From positions 1 to 18,362 of the forward strand of contig DAOWCY010000144.1 of NCBI GenBank assembly GCA_030639305.1: 18,362 nt of DNA. Reading direction: 5' to 3'. Made by a program: the position numbers and the translations under genes. This DNA comes from JAGLQA01 sp023135565 (GTDB lineage: Bacteria > Acidobacteriota > Aminicenantia > UBA2199). A model generated the notes under the pieces. It saw only the letters and a program-made list of their open reading frames with translations. It had not been told where the DNA came from and ran no database searches. This document shows, one piece after another, positions 6,328 to 14,429 of this stretch; positions within the stretch are counted from its first letter, which is position 1, and each line of letters opens with the position of its first letter.

Positions 6328-8604
6328 ATGATAAAATCATTCGTGCTAAAACATAAAAATATATTCTTCTTGATAATCTTAATCGCCGCTGTCTGCGCCG
6401 TCTATCTTAAAACCATCAACTACGACCTGATCTACGATTCCAAAATCTACCTGACCGGCAGCCCGCTCTTCGAAAACGACCACTCCTTAGGCGACGCCTT
6501 TAAAAGCTCCTATTCAGGCAAAATCGGCAAAGACCGGGAAGGTCACTACTACCGCCCTTTAACCACCTTCACATTCCTGCTGGAAAAAAAACTGTGGGGC
6601 ATCAAAAATAACAGCCTGAGAATAATCAATATTATTATCTTCGTTTTTTCAATAATCGTCCTCTTTCTTTTTCTTAAAGAACAGGACGAACCGCCCTGGT
6701 TCCCCTTTATCGCGGTAACACTGTTCGCTTTCTTCCCACTGAACTTAGACAATGTCGCCTGGGTGGTGGGCCGCTCCGACCTCTTCCTGCTGCTCTTCGG
6801 CTTGTCGGCCCTCTACTGCCTGCAGCGATACCTGGGGACAGCGCTCCCAACCCATGAGGGGCCTGGGCGGACGGCGTCCGCAGCCTATGAAGGGCCTGGA
6901 AAACATACACCCGACCAGGGCGGCAAAAAAGATCGTTTTTTTAGTAAAATTTCACGAGGTATTAATAAAAAGAAAGCGTATCTTCTTTTCCTGTCTTCTT
7001 TTTTCTATGTCCTGGGAATTTTTTCCAAAGAGGCGGTACTTTTTCTTTTCCCGGTACTAATTATCTACGAATTTATAAAATCCCGGAAAATCACCCTGCT
7101 GTTTCATCTAATCAACCTGCTGATCACTTTTTTCTTCTTTGTTATCAAAGCCTCGATAGTAAAAAGCGCTTTAATGAAATTTACCTTTTTCCCCGGTTTT
7201 TTCAAAAATATTGCCGTGCTGCCGGCAACCATCGGCTACTATTTCAAATCCATTATCCTATCTTACGACTATAACGTCTACCTGCCTATCCACAGCACTG
7301 TTAATGCGGGCAATATTTTATCCGGCCTGTTGTGCCTGGGGGTGCTGGCTCTTTTGATCCTATATGCGGCGAACATTATTTTCCCCCGAAAAACCTATAA
7401 AGACAAAGGCCGCTGCCCCCACCCTACCAACAAAAAAATATTTATCCCGCTGGCTTTTATCGTTATTTTCCTTTTCGGCCATTTGCCGCTGGTTTTTTTC
7501 GACGTCCTGATTTTTCGCGCCTCTTCGCGGTTTATGATTTTCCCGGTCATCGGTTTTGCCTGGATTCTTGCCCACCTGCTGTGCCGCCTCAAACCTTTTA
7601 TAAAACATATTGCTGTTTTTGCTTTGATTTTGTTATTCATTCCTACGCTGCTGATTAACCTTTCGTCTTATAAAAACGAGGTCTCCTATTGGACTAAATT
7701 GACCCGCTCCTTCCCGCAGGACAGTCACTGTAATTACCAGTTAGCCGCGGCTTTGTTGGCGGATAGAGATTTCAGCGCGGTCTTTGCTTTGAATAAGGCC
7801 CTGTTGGGAAAACCGGATTTTACTACCTTCGTGAATATTGCGCTGCTTTATGAAGAGATCGAGTTTCTCCGGGGAAACTATAAGCAAGCTTTTAAATGGT
7901 TGGAGCAGGTAAAACATGTGGCCGATACCGGCATCCAGGCTGAAATCGCCCTGAAAAAAGCAAATATTTACCAGGCCAAAGGCGATATAGCAAAAGTAGA
8001 AGAAGTACTAACTACCTCGCTAAAAGCCTATGATGAGAAAAGGTATTACACGATTCTACATGAGGTTTACAGTGGTTTTTTATTATGGGAAAAAGCAGCC
8101 CGGGTGGAAAAAATAATGGCGGGAAAATACCCCGCTGAGATGCGGCAAAATAGCGCCGGTATTTTGCGGGAATTTGAAAGATCGAACCGGGAACAAAAGC
8201 TGGAGTTTTTTATAAAGTACCGTAATTATAAAGAGGCCATAGAGATATTGCTATCGTCTCCCGGCCGGGGAAATTTAAAGCGGGACTTATACCTTGTCAG
8301 GCTGTATTATGTGAACGGCCGGCCCGGAGAAGCTGAGAAAATCGTTAAAGATTGGGCAGTCAAAGCCGGCGGAAATTTCCAGGTTTTGAATGCCATCGGT
8401 TATTTTTATTTAAATGAGATGATGAGGGTGGGGCAGGGGCTGGCTTTTTTCAGGCAGTCCTTAGAAGTAAAATGGGAGCAGCCGCGGTTGAAACAATTGG
8501 TAGACTACATCGAAGAGAACATTAACAATGGAAAGAATTATTTATCAAGCAAGAGAGAAAAAAGGATAGACAAAAAAGATTTTAACCCCCAGGCTAAGTC
8601 TTGA
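6328..8604 (+). CDS. Membrane GT-C-type glycosyltransferase-like protein with C-terminal TPR region
   Basis: The 758-residue protein has about ten membrane helices over residues 1-455 and a soluble helical C-terminus with tetratricopeptide-like repeats (about 470-745). Landmarks of the TMTC/GT-C type are present: YYRPLTTFTFLLEKKLWG (74-91), FPLNLDNVAWVVGRSDL (136-152) and GIFSKEAVLFLFP (230-242). Such enzymes use lipid-linked sugars to glycosylate secreted proteins or lipids outside the membrane; the substrate here is unknown. Residues about 171-203 form a hydrophilic Gly/Pro insert containing HEGPG and YEGPG. It is encoded by a repeat like the intergenic palindromes and lies in the loop after the W-x-x-GR-x-D segment. 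The start has only a weak ribosome site (AAGAGAG). The 3' end overlaps the convergent permease gene by 11 bases. Confidence 0.8.
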   Translation: MIKSFVLKHKNIFFLIILIAAVCAVYLKTINYDLIYDSKIYLTGSPLFENDHSLGDAFKSSYSGKIGKDREGHYYRPLTTFTFLLEKKLWGIKNNSLRIINIIIFVFSIIVLFLFLKEQDEPPWFPFIAVTLFAFFPLNLDNVAWVVGRSDLFLLLFGLSALYCLQRYLGTALPTHEGPGRTASAAYEGPGKHTPDQGGKKDRFFSKISRGINKKKAYLLFLSSFFYVLGIFSKEAVLFLFPVLIIYEFIKSRKITLLFHLINLLITFFFFVIKASIVKSALMKFTFFPGFFKNIAVLPATIGYYFKSIILSYDYNVYLPIHSTVNAGNILSGLLCLGVLALLILYAANIIFPRKTYKDKGRCPHPTNKKIFIPLAFIVIFLFGHLPLVFFDVLIFRASSRFMIFPVIGFAWILAHLLCRLKPFIKHIAVFALILLFIPTLLINLSSYKNEVSYWTKLTRSFPQDSHCNYQLAAALLADRDFSAVFALNKALLGKPDFTTFVNIALLYEEIEFLRGNYKQAFKWLEQVKHVADTGIQAEIALKKANIYQAKGDIAKVEEVLTTSLKAYDEKRYYTILHEVYSGFLLWEKAARVEKIMAGKYPAEMRQNSAGILREFERSNREQKLEFFIKYRNYKEAIEILLSSPGRGNLKRDLYLVRLYYVNGRPGEAEKIVKDWAVKAGGNFQVLNAIGYFYLNEMMRVGQGLAFFRQSLEVKWEQPRLKQLVDYIEENINNGKNYLSSKREKRIDKKDFNPQAKS
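6851..6899 (+). repeat. Palindrome and direct repeat inside the GT-C/TPR gene
   Basis: CCCATGAGGGGCCTGG (6851-6866) recurs as CCTATGAAGGGCCTGG (6884-6899), with 14 of 16 bases identical. Between them lies a seven-pair hairpin GCGGACG-G-CGTCCGC (6867-6881). A hairpin of the same layout (GGGGACG-G-CGTCCCC) occurs between genes at 18093-18107, so this looks like a genome-wide repeat module that inserted in frame. Confidence 0.7.
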
Positions 8605-10882
8605 TATTAATAAATAAATAGATAGAAAACGCCGTAAATATAAACAAAGGTGCGAAAGCCGATATAAACGGCGTAAGTATCGACGCAGCTCCCAATGCGC
8701 TAAATATGGCAAAAAAGAACCAGAATACCATGGAAATTCCCACCGCCATGCCAATGCCGAACAGCGCCCCCCTACTGCCCATCAAAAAAGAAAAAGGTAT
8801 GGCAATTATCACCATTATCAAACTGGAAAAAGGAAAGGCATATTTATAATATAATTTGGCTTCATACCTGGCTGTTTCGGATTTGCTCTTCTTTAAGTAA
8901 TTTATATATTCTCGCAGCTCTTTGATGTTCATATACTGGGAGAAGGCCACTCTCTGGGTAAAAATATCACGCCCTTCCTCGATGTGCATCTTTCTCCGGG
9001 TAAAAGATTCAAAACTCTTAGGATGATTATTCTCAAACTCCCTCTCGAAACCCTTTTCAAGGATCAATTCCTTTTCCCCGCTCCACCGGGCAAACCGGGC
9101 GGAGATTCTTTTATTTATGTTGAATTGCTCATCCATATAAACGATATTAAAATTGTGAATCCTCTTAGTACTATGTTCCATAAAATTGTAAAAATAGATG
9201 TCCCGGTTATTCCCCAATACCCAGTTCTTCGTATTCTTGCGTTCGGTGCGCACTTCTCTTTTATGAATGGTGTTCAGGATTTCCCTGGCCTTCTTGTTGG
9301 CGCCGGGGGTGACATTCTCCTGGATCAAAAGGAATGCGAGAGATAGAAGAAGCCCGATAACCACTGCCGGCAGCGATAACCGGTATAAACTAATACCGCT
9401 CACTTTCACCGCTGCGATCTCGTTGTTCTTGCTCATCAACGAAAAAGTCAACAGCACGGCGGTTAATATAGACACCGGTATAATAAAACTGAGAATCTCG
9501 GGAGTATTATAATAGATATATTTAAATAAAATAGAAAAGGCTACATCATTTTGAAACACATCGTCGATCAATTCTACTACGTCGATAATATAAAAAACCA
9601 ACAGCAGGGAAGAAAATATAAGGAAAAAAGAAAACACAATCTTTTTTACCACATATAAATCGATTAGCTTAATGAAACGGAACCCCCACCTTTTTACCTT
9701 GACTATAAAAAGTATTTTCCTATCCCTGAGGTAAAACCGGATCAATTTGCTCTTTACCCGGTTGAGAAAATCATATATTTTTTTCCAATCTATGGTTTTC
9801 TCCCTGGCGGTATAATAATACAGGATTATCCCTACTATAAATAATAGTATGACCGCGCCCCACATGCCCCAAAAGGGCGATACAATCCTGTCGCGTACCA
9901 TGTTTTCCATTACTATGGTGCCGGTATAGTAGGTAAAAATAATCCCCAAAGAGATGGTAAACCCGCTTATTTTTCCCCCTTTTTTGGTAGATATCCCTAA
10001 AGACAACGCCAGCAGTCCTAAGGCGATACAGGTAATAGGTAAGGAAAATTTGCGGTGGAATTCGATTTGTAGGTCTATTTTTCCCGGTTCTTCTTCCATT
10101 TTTTCCAATAGTTTGGGGAATATCAATTGTTTGCTTCTGCGGGTCTGTTTAAATTTAATAAAATCGCGGATATCTTCTTTTAAATAAGAATAGAAGTCGA
10201 CTCCATAGGATTCTTCGGGATCTTTCTTTTTATAGCTGTGTACCGTCACATCTCTCAGGCTGATATAACCCTCTTTGATATTTTTACCCTGCACGAATTT
10301 TCCTCTTTTGGCCAGGATAATACTATCGCTGTCGCCTTTTTTCTTAGAGTAGAGGAACACATCCAGCCACTCATTGGTGCGGCTGTCCACGTCCTTAAAG
10401 TAGAGGGTATAAGAGTTGAATCTTTTATAAAAGTCACCGGGTTTTATATTGGATACGGTTCTTTTTAAGTTGATCCGCACCATTAATTTGCTCAACCGGT
10501 AATTGGCTTCGGGAGCCATATACATGATCAACCAACTGGAGAACAGCCAGGTGATAATAGAAAAAACTAAAACAGGACGAAATATCCTGGAATTATTGAC
10601 TCCCATAGTCCGGAAAGCAACGATTTCCGAATCGGTGCTCATCCGGCTCAGACCGGCCAGTACGCCCATCAGGGTAGCCATGGGAATAGTGAAAGACAAA
10701 AAATCGGGCAGGAGATAGACCAGTATTTTTATGATTGTCAGGGTGGAGGCTTCTTTTTCGATCAGGGTCCTGGAGAGGAGAAATATAGTATTGATCAGCA
10801 GTGTGAAAGTGTATACCAGGAGCCCCATGGTAAAAGGCGAGGCAATTTCTTTTAACAGGTATCGGTCAAAGGATTTAAACAT
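8594..10882 (-). CDS. LptF-LptG fused LPS-export ABC transporter permease
   Basis: One 762-residue chain contains two complete YjgP/YjgQ permease halves. The N-half (1-365) has six predicted helices, three before and three after a soluble region (about 140-275). A basic linker (366-405) leads to a second half (406-762) with the same plan. Each half has the cytoplasmic coupling-helix signature that docks on the LptB ATPase: EIVAFRTMGVN at 86-96 and NEIAAVKVSGIS at 487-498. LptF and LptG normally form a heterodimer from separate genes that extracts lipopolysaccharide from the inner membrane; here the pair is prefused. No lptB, lptC or lptA is nearby. The ATG has no Shine-Dalgarno sequence but sits five bases after a -10 element. 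The gene ends inside the convergent GT-C/TPR gene (11-base overlap). Confidence 0.93.
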   Translation of the reverse strand: MFKSFDRYLLKEIASPFTMGLLVYTFTLLINTIFLLSRTLIEKEASTLTIIKILVYLLPDFLSFTIPMATLMGVLAGLSRMSTDSEIVAFRTMGVNNSRIFRPVLVFSIITWLFSSWLIMYMAPEANYRLSKLMVRINLKRTVSNIKPGDFYKRFNSYTLYFKDVDSRTNEWLDVFLYSKKKGDSDSIILAKRGKFVQGKNIKEGYISLRDVTVHSYKKKDPEESYGVDFYSYLKEDIRDFIKFKQTRRSKQLIFPKLLEKMEEEPGKIDLQIEFHRKFSLPITCIALGLLALSLGISTKKGGKISGFTISLGIIFTYYTGTIVMENMVRDRIVSPFWGMWGAVILLFIVGIILYYYTAREKTIDWKKIYDFLNRVKSKLIRFYLRDRKILFIVKVKRWGFRFIKLIDLYVVKKIVFSFFLIFSSLLLVFYIIDVVELIDDVFQNDVAFSILFKYIYYNTPEILSFIIPVSILTAVLLTFSLMSKNNEIAAVKVSGISLYRLSLPAVVIGLLLSLAFLLIQENVTPGANKKAREILNTIHKREVRTERKNTKNWVLGNNRDIYFYNFMEHSTKRIHNFNIVYMDEQFNINKRISARFARWSGEKELILEKGFEREFENNHPKSFESFTRRKMHIEEGRDIFTQRVAFSQYMNIKELREYINYLKKSKSETARYEAKLYYKYAFPFSSLIMVIIAIPFSFLMGSRGALFGIGMAVGISMVFWFFFAIFSALGAASILTPFISAFAPLFIFTAFSIYLFINIKT

Positions 10883-10887
10883 AGCAT

Positions 10888-10916
10888 CTTATATCATAAA
10901 TACCGGAATTTTGCAA
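10888..10916 (-). promoter_or_regulatory. Promoter of the LptF-LptG gene
   Basis: On the minus strand, TTGCAA (10916-10911), a 17-bp spacer and TATAAG (10893-10888) form a fair promoter with an extended -10 TG (TGATATAAG). The start codon follows after only five bases, so the transcript is probably leaderless. Confidence 0.6.
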
Positions 10917-10969
10917 TCACCCGCGGGGCCCGCTGCGCGGACGGCCTATGAGCAGCTTCGCGGCAGAAG

Positions 10970-11136
10970 CCGCGGGTGAGCGCTTTTGATTCTAAACCCC
11001 GTGCGCACGGGGAGGCGATAAGCGGCTTCGCCGCAGGGGCCGCGGGTGAGCGCTTTTGATTCTAAACCCCGTACGCACGGGGAGGCGATAAGCGGCTTCG
11101 CCGCAGGGGCCGCGGGTGAGCGCTTTTGATTCTAAA
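10970..11136. repeat. 70-bp tandem repeat (2.4 copies)
   Basis: Two full units (10970-11039, 11040-11109) differ at one base (G11003 versus A11073); a third stops after 27 bases at 11136. A decayed related copy precedes them from about 10921. Each unit holds a 16-bp palindrome (CCCCGTGCGCACGGGG in the first) and a GCGGC-TTC-GCCGC hairpin. The G-to-A change breaks the palindrome of the second unit. The gene-free stretch 10883-11249 consists almost entirely of this and the following repeat. Confidence 0.93.
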
Positions 11137-11140
11137 TAAT

Positions 11141-11237
11141 AAGAAGTTTTGATCAAACTTTTTCAAAAGTTTGGCCTCCCCGGCAGGGGCCTGCCGCGTA
11201 GTGGCTTAACGCCACCCCACGCGCGTGGGGCCGCCGG
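11141..11237. repeat. Composite palindromic repeat, copy B (right part)
   Basis: The modules are CAAACTTTT-TC-AAAAGTTTG (11154-11173), GGCAGG-GG-CCTGCC (11182-11195), GTGGC-TTAAC-GCCAC (11201-11215) and the perfect palindrome CCCCACGCGCGTGGGG (11215-11230), ending CCGCCGGAGGCA. They match modules of copies A and C. The block lies directly downstream of the symporter stop codon. Confidence 0.8.
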
Positions 11238-11249
11238 AGGCATGGTGTT

Positions 11250-12995
11250 TTATTCCCGTTTTTTTATTACCGGCAGGTACCAGGTGCGGTACAAAATTCC
11301 CACTGCTGCTAACGCTGTTCCTAAGCAGACAGCCGCATAAAGGTACCAGTGTCCCACTAAGTACATAGGCGCTAAGTAGAGCGATAAGACAGCGATCATT
11401 CCCAGGACTACATTCAGTATAACCCGCCCCGTTTTTTCTCCTGTGGGGCGTGCAGCGGCGCCGGGATCGCCGGACATTTGCAATTGTTCGCGTACCGGTT
11501 TCCACCAGCCGAAGGGGCGGATTGTTTTAAAAAATGTTTTAAGAATTTCCGGGTTTACGGCGGGGCCGGTCAAAGACACGATAACGCTGGCTACCAGGGA
11601 GGCGGCGGCAACAATAGGAAATACTACATACATAGGCAGTTCGGGTATAAAAAGGGCCACTAAGGAAAAAAGTATCCCGGCTAATGTGCCTGCCGCATAC
11701 CCCCAGCCGTTGAGTCGCCACCAGTACCAGCGCAGCACATTGGGCAAAACGACGCCTCCGCCTAAGGCCATCATCATCCAGCTCCAAATCTGGTGAATGG
11801 ATCCGGCCTGGAAACCGATGAGCAACCCCAGGAGAACAATGGCTATGGTGGCGATATAGCCGCTTGTAACCAGGGATTTTTGGCTGGCATGGGGGCGGAA
11901 GTAAGGCTGCCAAAAATCCCGGATAATATAGGATGCGCCGCTATTTACGGTGGAACTAAAAGTGGACATGAATGCGGCCAGTAGACCGGCGATCACGATG
12001 CCGCGAATACCGGGGGGCAAATATTCCTGGAGCACTAAGGGCATTATTTTCTCCGGGTCGTTAACGTCGCCGATGCCGGAGAGGGCCAGCAGCACGATAG
12101 CCATTGCCATGCCCCAGCGCACCACCAAAAACAGGCTCCAGACTGCGCCGATTTTGGCGGCGTCTTGTTCGTCGCGGGCTGCCAGGAAACGCTGGAAATC
12201 GTACATCTGCGCAGGGCCTCCGGCATTCAGTAAGAAACCTTTGATCACCCATACCATTACCAGCGCTCCGAACCATTCGTATTGGCTGCCGGTTGTACCG
12301 GCCAGTTCGGGGAGCCGCCAGGTAGGGGTTAATGATTCCCAGCCCTGGGGGAGCAGGTTGTGCAGCGTGCCGGGCGATAGATGATAGAAGGCTACGGCTG
12401 CAATAAGGATGCTGGCGAGAGTAAGAATTATAGTTTGTATGACGTCGGTCACCACCACGCTGTACAGCCCGCCCAAGACCACGTAGAGGGTGGTGACGCC
12501 GATGATCAGCAGGGCGCAGACAGCCGGTGAGAAAGGGAGGTACACGGAGGCGAATTTGCCGATGCCCTGGAACGCATAACCGATGAAACTGGCCAAAGTG
12601 ATGACTGCCATTAAAGCATAAGCAGTGCGGGCTACTTTGCCGCCTTTGTCGTCGCCGAAGCGCGTGATCATCCATTCCGCGCCGGTCATCACATTGGAGC
12701 GCCTGACCCATTTCCCCATGTAAGCCAAACAAAAAGCCCCCATCATCCAGCCCCACATCCAGTGAATCCATAAAGATTTCATGCCCAGGACAAACATCAT
12801 GGATACGATCCACATGGTGCCGGTTATATCGAAAGTAGAAACCGAGCCGGACATGGCCAGGGCCAGCCAGTGCATCCGCTTGCCGCCTAAAAAATAAGAT
12901 TCCAAATTCAAAGAGGCGCGTTTTCGGTAACGGAATCCTAACCACAGCACCATAACAAAATAAAGTATAATAAATAGATAATCAATCGCTATCAT
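11250..12995 (-). CDS. Sodium:solute symporter family (SSF) transporter
   Basis: The 581-residue protein has about thirteen or fourteen membrane helices and an SSF signature. GGLYSVVVTDVIQ (175-187) matches the family's helix-5 motif. STFSSTVNSGASYIIRDFW (344-362) contains the paired serines that bind sodium at the Na2 site in this family (S347, S348). An N-terminal FLGGKRM (36-42) is also typical. The loop at about 515-533 (SGDPGAAARPTGEK) is hydrophilic and precedes the last helices. It should import an organic solute with sodium. Its position behind a corrinoid protein and a methyltransferase suggests a methylated or related substrate, but the sequence does not identify one. The start has no good Shine-Dalgarno sequence. 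A 210-bp repeat block separates it from the methyltransferase gene, so co-transcription is likely but not certain. Confidence 0.88.
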   Translation of the reverse strand: MIAIDYLFIILYFVMVLWLGFRYRKRASLNLESYFLGGKRMHWLALAMSGSVSTFDITGTMWIVSMMFVLGMKSLWIHWMWGWMMGAFCLAYMGKWVRRSNVMTGAEWMITRFGDDKGGKVARTAYALMAVITLASFIGYAFQGIGKFASVYLPFSPAVCALLIIGVTTLYVVLGGLYSVVVTDVIQTIILTLASILIAAVAFYHLSPGTLHNLLPQGWESLTPTWRLPELAGTTGSQYEWFGALVMVWVIKGFLLNAGGPAQMYDFQRFLAARDEQDAAKIGAVWSLFLVVRWGMAMAIVLLALSGIGDVNDPEKIMPLVLQEYLPPGIRGIVIAGLLAAFMSTFSSTVNSGASYIIRDFWQPYFRPHASQKSLVTSGYIATIAIVLLGLLIGFQAGSIHQIWSWMMMALGGGVVLPNVLRWYWWRLNGWGYAAGTLAGILFSLVALFIPELPMYVVFPIVAAASLVASVIVSLTGPAVNPEILKTFFKTIRPFGWWKPVREQLQMSGDPGAAARPTGEKTGRVILNVVLGMIAVLSLYLAPMYLVGHWYLYAAVCLGTALAAVGILYRTWYLPVIKKRE

Positions 12996-13013
12996 CGTGT
13001 TTCACTTTTATTG

Positions 13014-13201
13014 AGTTGCCTTCGGCGACCCTGCCGGGGGCCAAACTTTTGAAAAAGTTTGAACAAAACTTTTGATGAACGATGCGTTCGCAAACCCTAA
13101 AACGCCGGTCACCGGCTGCTGCCGCGAAGCGGCTTATCGGCTGGGGGCGCCGCCCCCCCGCGAAGCGGCTTATCGCCTCCCCACGCGAGTGGGGCCGGCG
13201 G
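13014..13201. repeat. Composite palindromic repeat, copy C (opposite orientation)
   Basis: Read on the minus strand this block runs CCTCCGCCGG, then the palindrome CCCCAC-TCGC-GTGGGG, two AGCCGCTTCGC modules, AAGTTTTGTTCAAAC, the hairpin CAAACTTTT-TC-AAAAGTTTG (13061-13042) and CCCCCGGCAGGGTCGCC, ending at GAAGGCAA. Order and modules match copy A. It fills almost the whole gap between the methyltransferase and the symporter. Short open frames here encode only repeat-derived sequence. Confidence 0.82.
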
Positions 13202-13205
13202 AGGT

Positions 13206-14429
13206 TTATTCGTTTATCGCTTCGAACATTGCTTTTACATTCTGCGGCGGCACATTGGCTAAAATATTATGCACCTGCTGAAAAACAAATCCGCCGCCCT
13301 TCTTGAAAATATCCACCTGGCGGCGCACATGATCGCGCACCTCGTCCGGCGTACCCAGCGGCAGTACATGCTGCGTGTCGCAGCCGCCGCCCCAAAATAC
13401 CAGCCTGTCCCCAAATTCGGTTTTTAATTCTTCGGGGTCCATGCCGCGGCTGGAAACCTGCACGGGGTTAATGGCATCCAACCCGGCTTCGATAAGATCA
13501 GGCAGCAGTTGACGTACTCCGCCGCAGCAGTGCAGCATCACTTTTACATCGGCCAGTTCCTTGGCCCGCAGCCACATCTTACTGTGCCGGGGTTTGAAAA
13601 ATTGACGGTACATTTTCGGCGAAATCTGCGCGCCGGTCTGCATACCCAGGTCGTCCCCGAAAACAATGACGTCAATGTATTCACCTACTGCGCTAAGATA
13701 CTTTTCAAGATTTTCTAAGTGCAGGGCGGTGAGACGGTCTAAGAAATCATAAACCTTGCCCGGTTCTAAAGCCAGCAGCATCAGGAACCTGTCATTGCGG
13801 AAAAGAAATTGCCCCAATTCAAACAAATTGCCGCCGAAAAGCCCGATAATCGCACGGTCCGTGCTCTCGCGCAGCCGCCGCGCTCCGTCGTTCAACAGAC
13901 GTTCACCGCCGGGACCGCTCACTAAAGGGCCGGGGGGCGAGGCAATGGCGCTCCACATACATTCGTCTAAGGCTTCTCCTAATTTGTCCAAATTATCTTC
14001 TTCAAAAAAAGGATAATAAGTTTGCTCGAAATAAAGCGTTCCATCAGGCATATGCGCGATGATCCGGCCCGATTTACTACGGAAAACCCAGCGCCCCTCT
14101 TCCCGTTCCGGCAGCGCCCATACCGGCATCAAACATGGCCCGCCGCCGGGCAGCGTCCAGGGGGCCCAGTCTTTTTTTTTCAAAGCAAAACCGCGTCCCA
14201 ATTCGATGGTGTCGATGCCGAAAATATCCAGCATGTCCTCATCGACGATGGCCATTTGCTGGATGGGGTCGTAAACCCGCACGGGGCGGGGCGGTAAACC
14301 CAAAAAAGCCCGCAATTTGGGGTACAGGACGGCGGATATGCCCGAAGAACGATGACCCGAAAAATCAATAGGCACACGATCAGGTTCGCGGTGATTTAAA
14401 GCGCACAGGATACGTTCTTTAGAATTCAT
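13206..14429 (-). CDS. Uroporphyrinogen-decarboxylase-family methyltransferase (MtaA/CmuA-like)
   Basis: The 407-residue protein has the URO-D fold landmarks: an N-terminal MNSKERILCALNHREPDRVP (1-20), DDLGMQTG (259-266), a histidine-cysteine segment LHCCGG (299-304) and a later GGGCDTQ (347-353). H300-x-C302 with C350 fits the H-x-C...C zinc pattern of corrinoid-dependent methyltransferases in this family, where zinc activates a thiol acceptor. True haem-pathway decarboxylases lack these. The preceding gene encodes a corrinoid protein and overlaps this one by ATGA (14426-14429), strongly implying a functional pair. GGAGAG lies six bases before the ATG. It probably moves a methyl group between a substrate or thiol and the corrinoid; the direction and substrate cannot be read from sequence. 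Confidence 0.85.
   Translation of the reverse strand: MNSKERILCALNHREPDRVPIDFSGHRSSGISAVLYPKLRAFLGLPPRPVRVYDPIQQMAIVDEDMLDIFGIDTIELGRGFALKKKDWAPWTLPGGGPCLMPVWALPEREEGRWVFRSKSGRIIAHMPDGTLYFEQTYYPFFEEDNLDKLGEALDECMWSAIASPPGPLVSGPGGERLLNDGARRLRESTDRAIIGLFGGNLFELGQFLFRNDRFLMLLALEPGKVYDFLDRLTALHLENLEKYLSAVGEYIDVIVFGDDLGMQTGAQISPKMYRQFFKPRHSKMWLRAKELADVKVMLHCCGGVRQLLPDLIEAGLDAINPVQVSSRGMDPEELKTEFGDRLVFWGGGCDTQHVLPLGTPDEVRDHVRRQVDIFKKGGGFVFQQVHNILANVPPQNVKAMFEAINE

Noticed and set aside
10970..11136. CRISPR-like array
   Set aside because: The 70-bp units are adjacent with no unique spacers, and no cas gene is present; it is a plain tandem repeat.
11154..11230. Repeat hairpins as intrinsic terminators of the symporter gene
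   Set aside because: None is followed by a run of T on the minus strand. They may still affect 3' stability, but a terminator call is not supported.
12061..12945. Long open frame (294 codons) on the minus strand inside the symporter gene
   Set aside because: It is an alternative frame of the symporter, rich in Arg/His/Pro as expected for GC-rich shadow translation, while the main frame has clear SSF motifs and membrane helices.
13072..13306. Plus-strand short frames encoding AKRLIGWGRRPP-like peptides
   Set aside because: The peptide comes from the palindromic repeat (a similar one appears at 18061-18110) and the frames run antisense into the methyltransferase 3' end.
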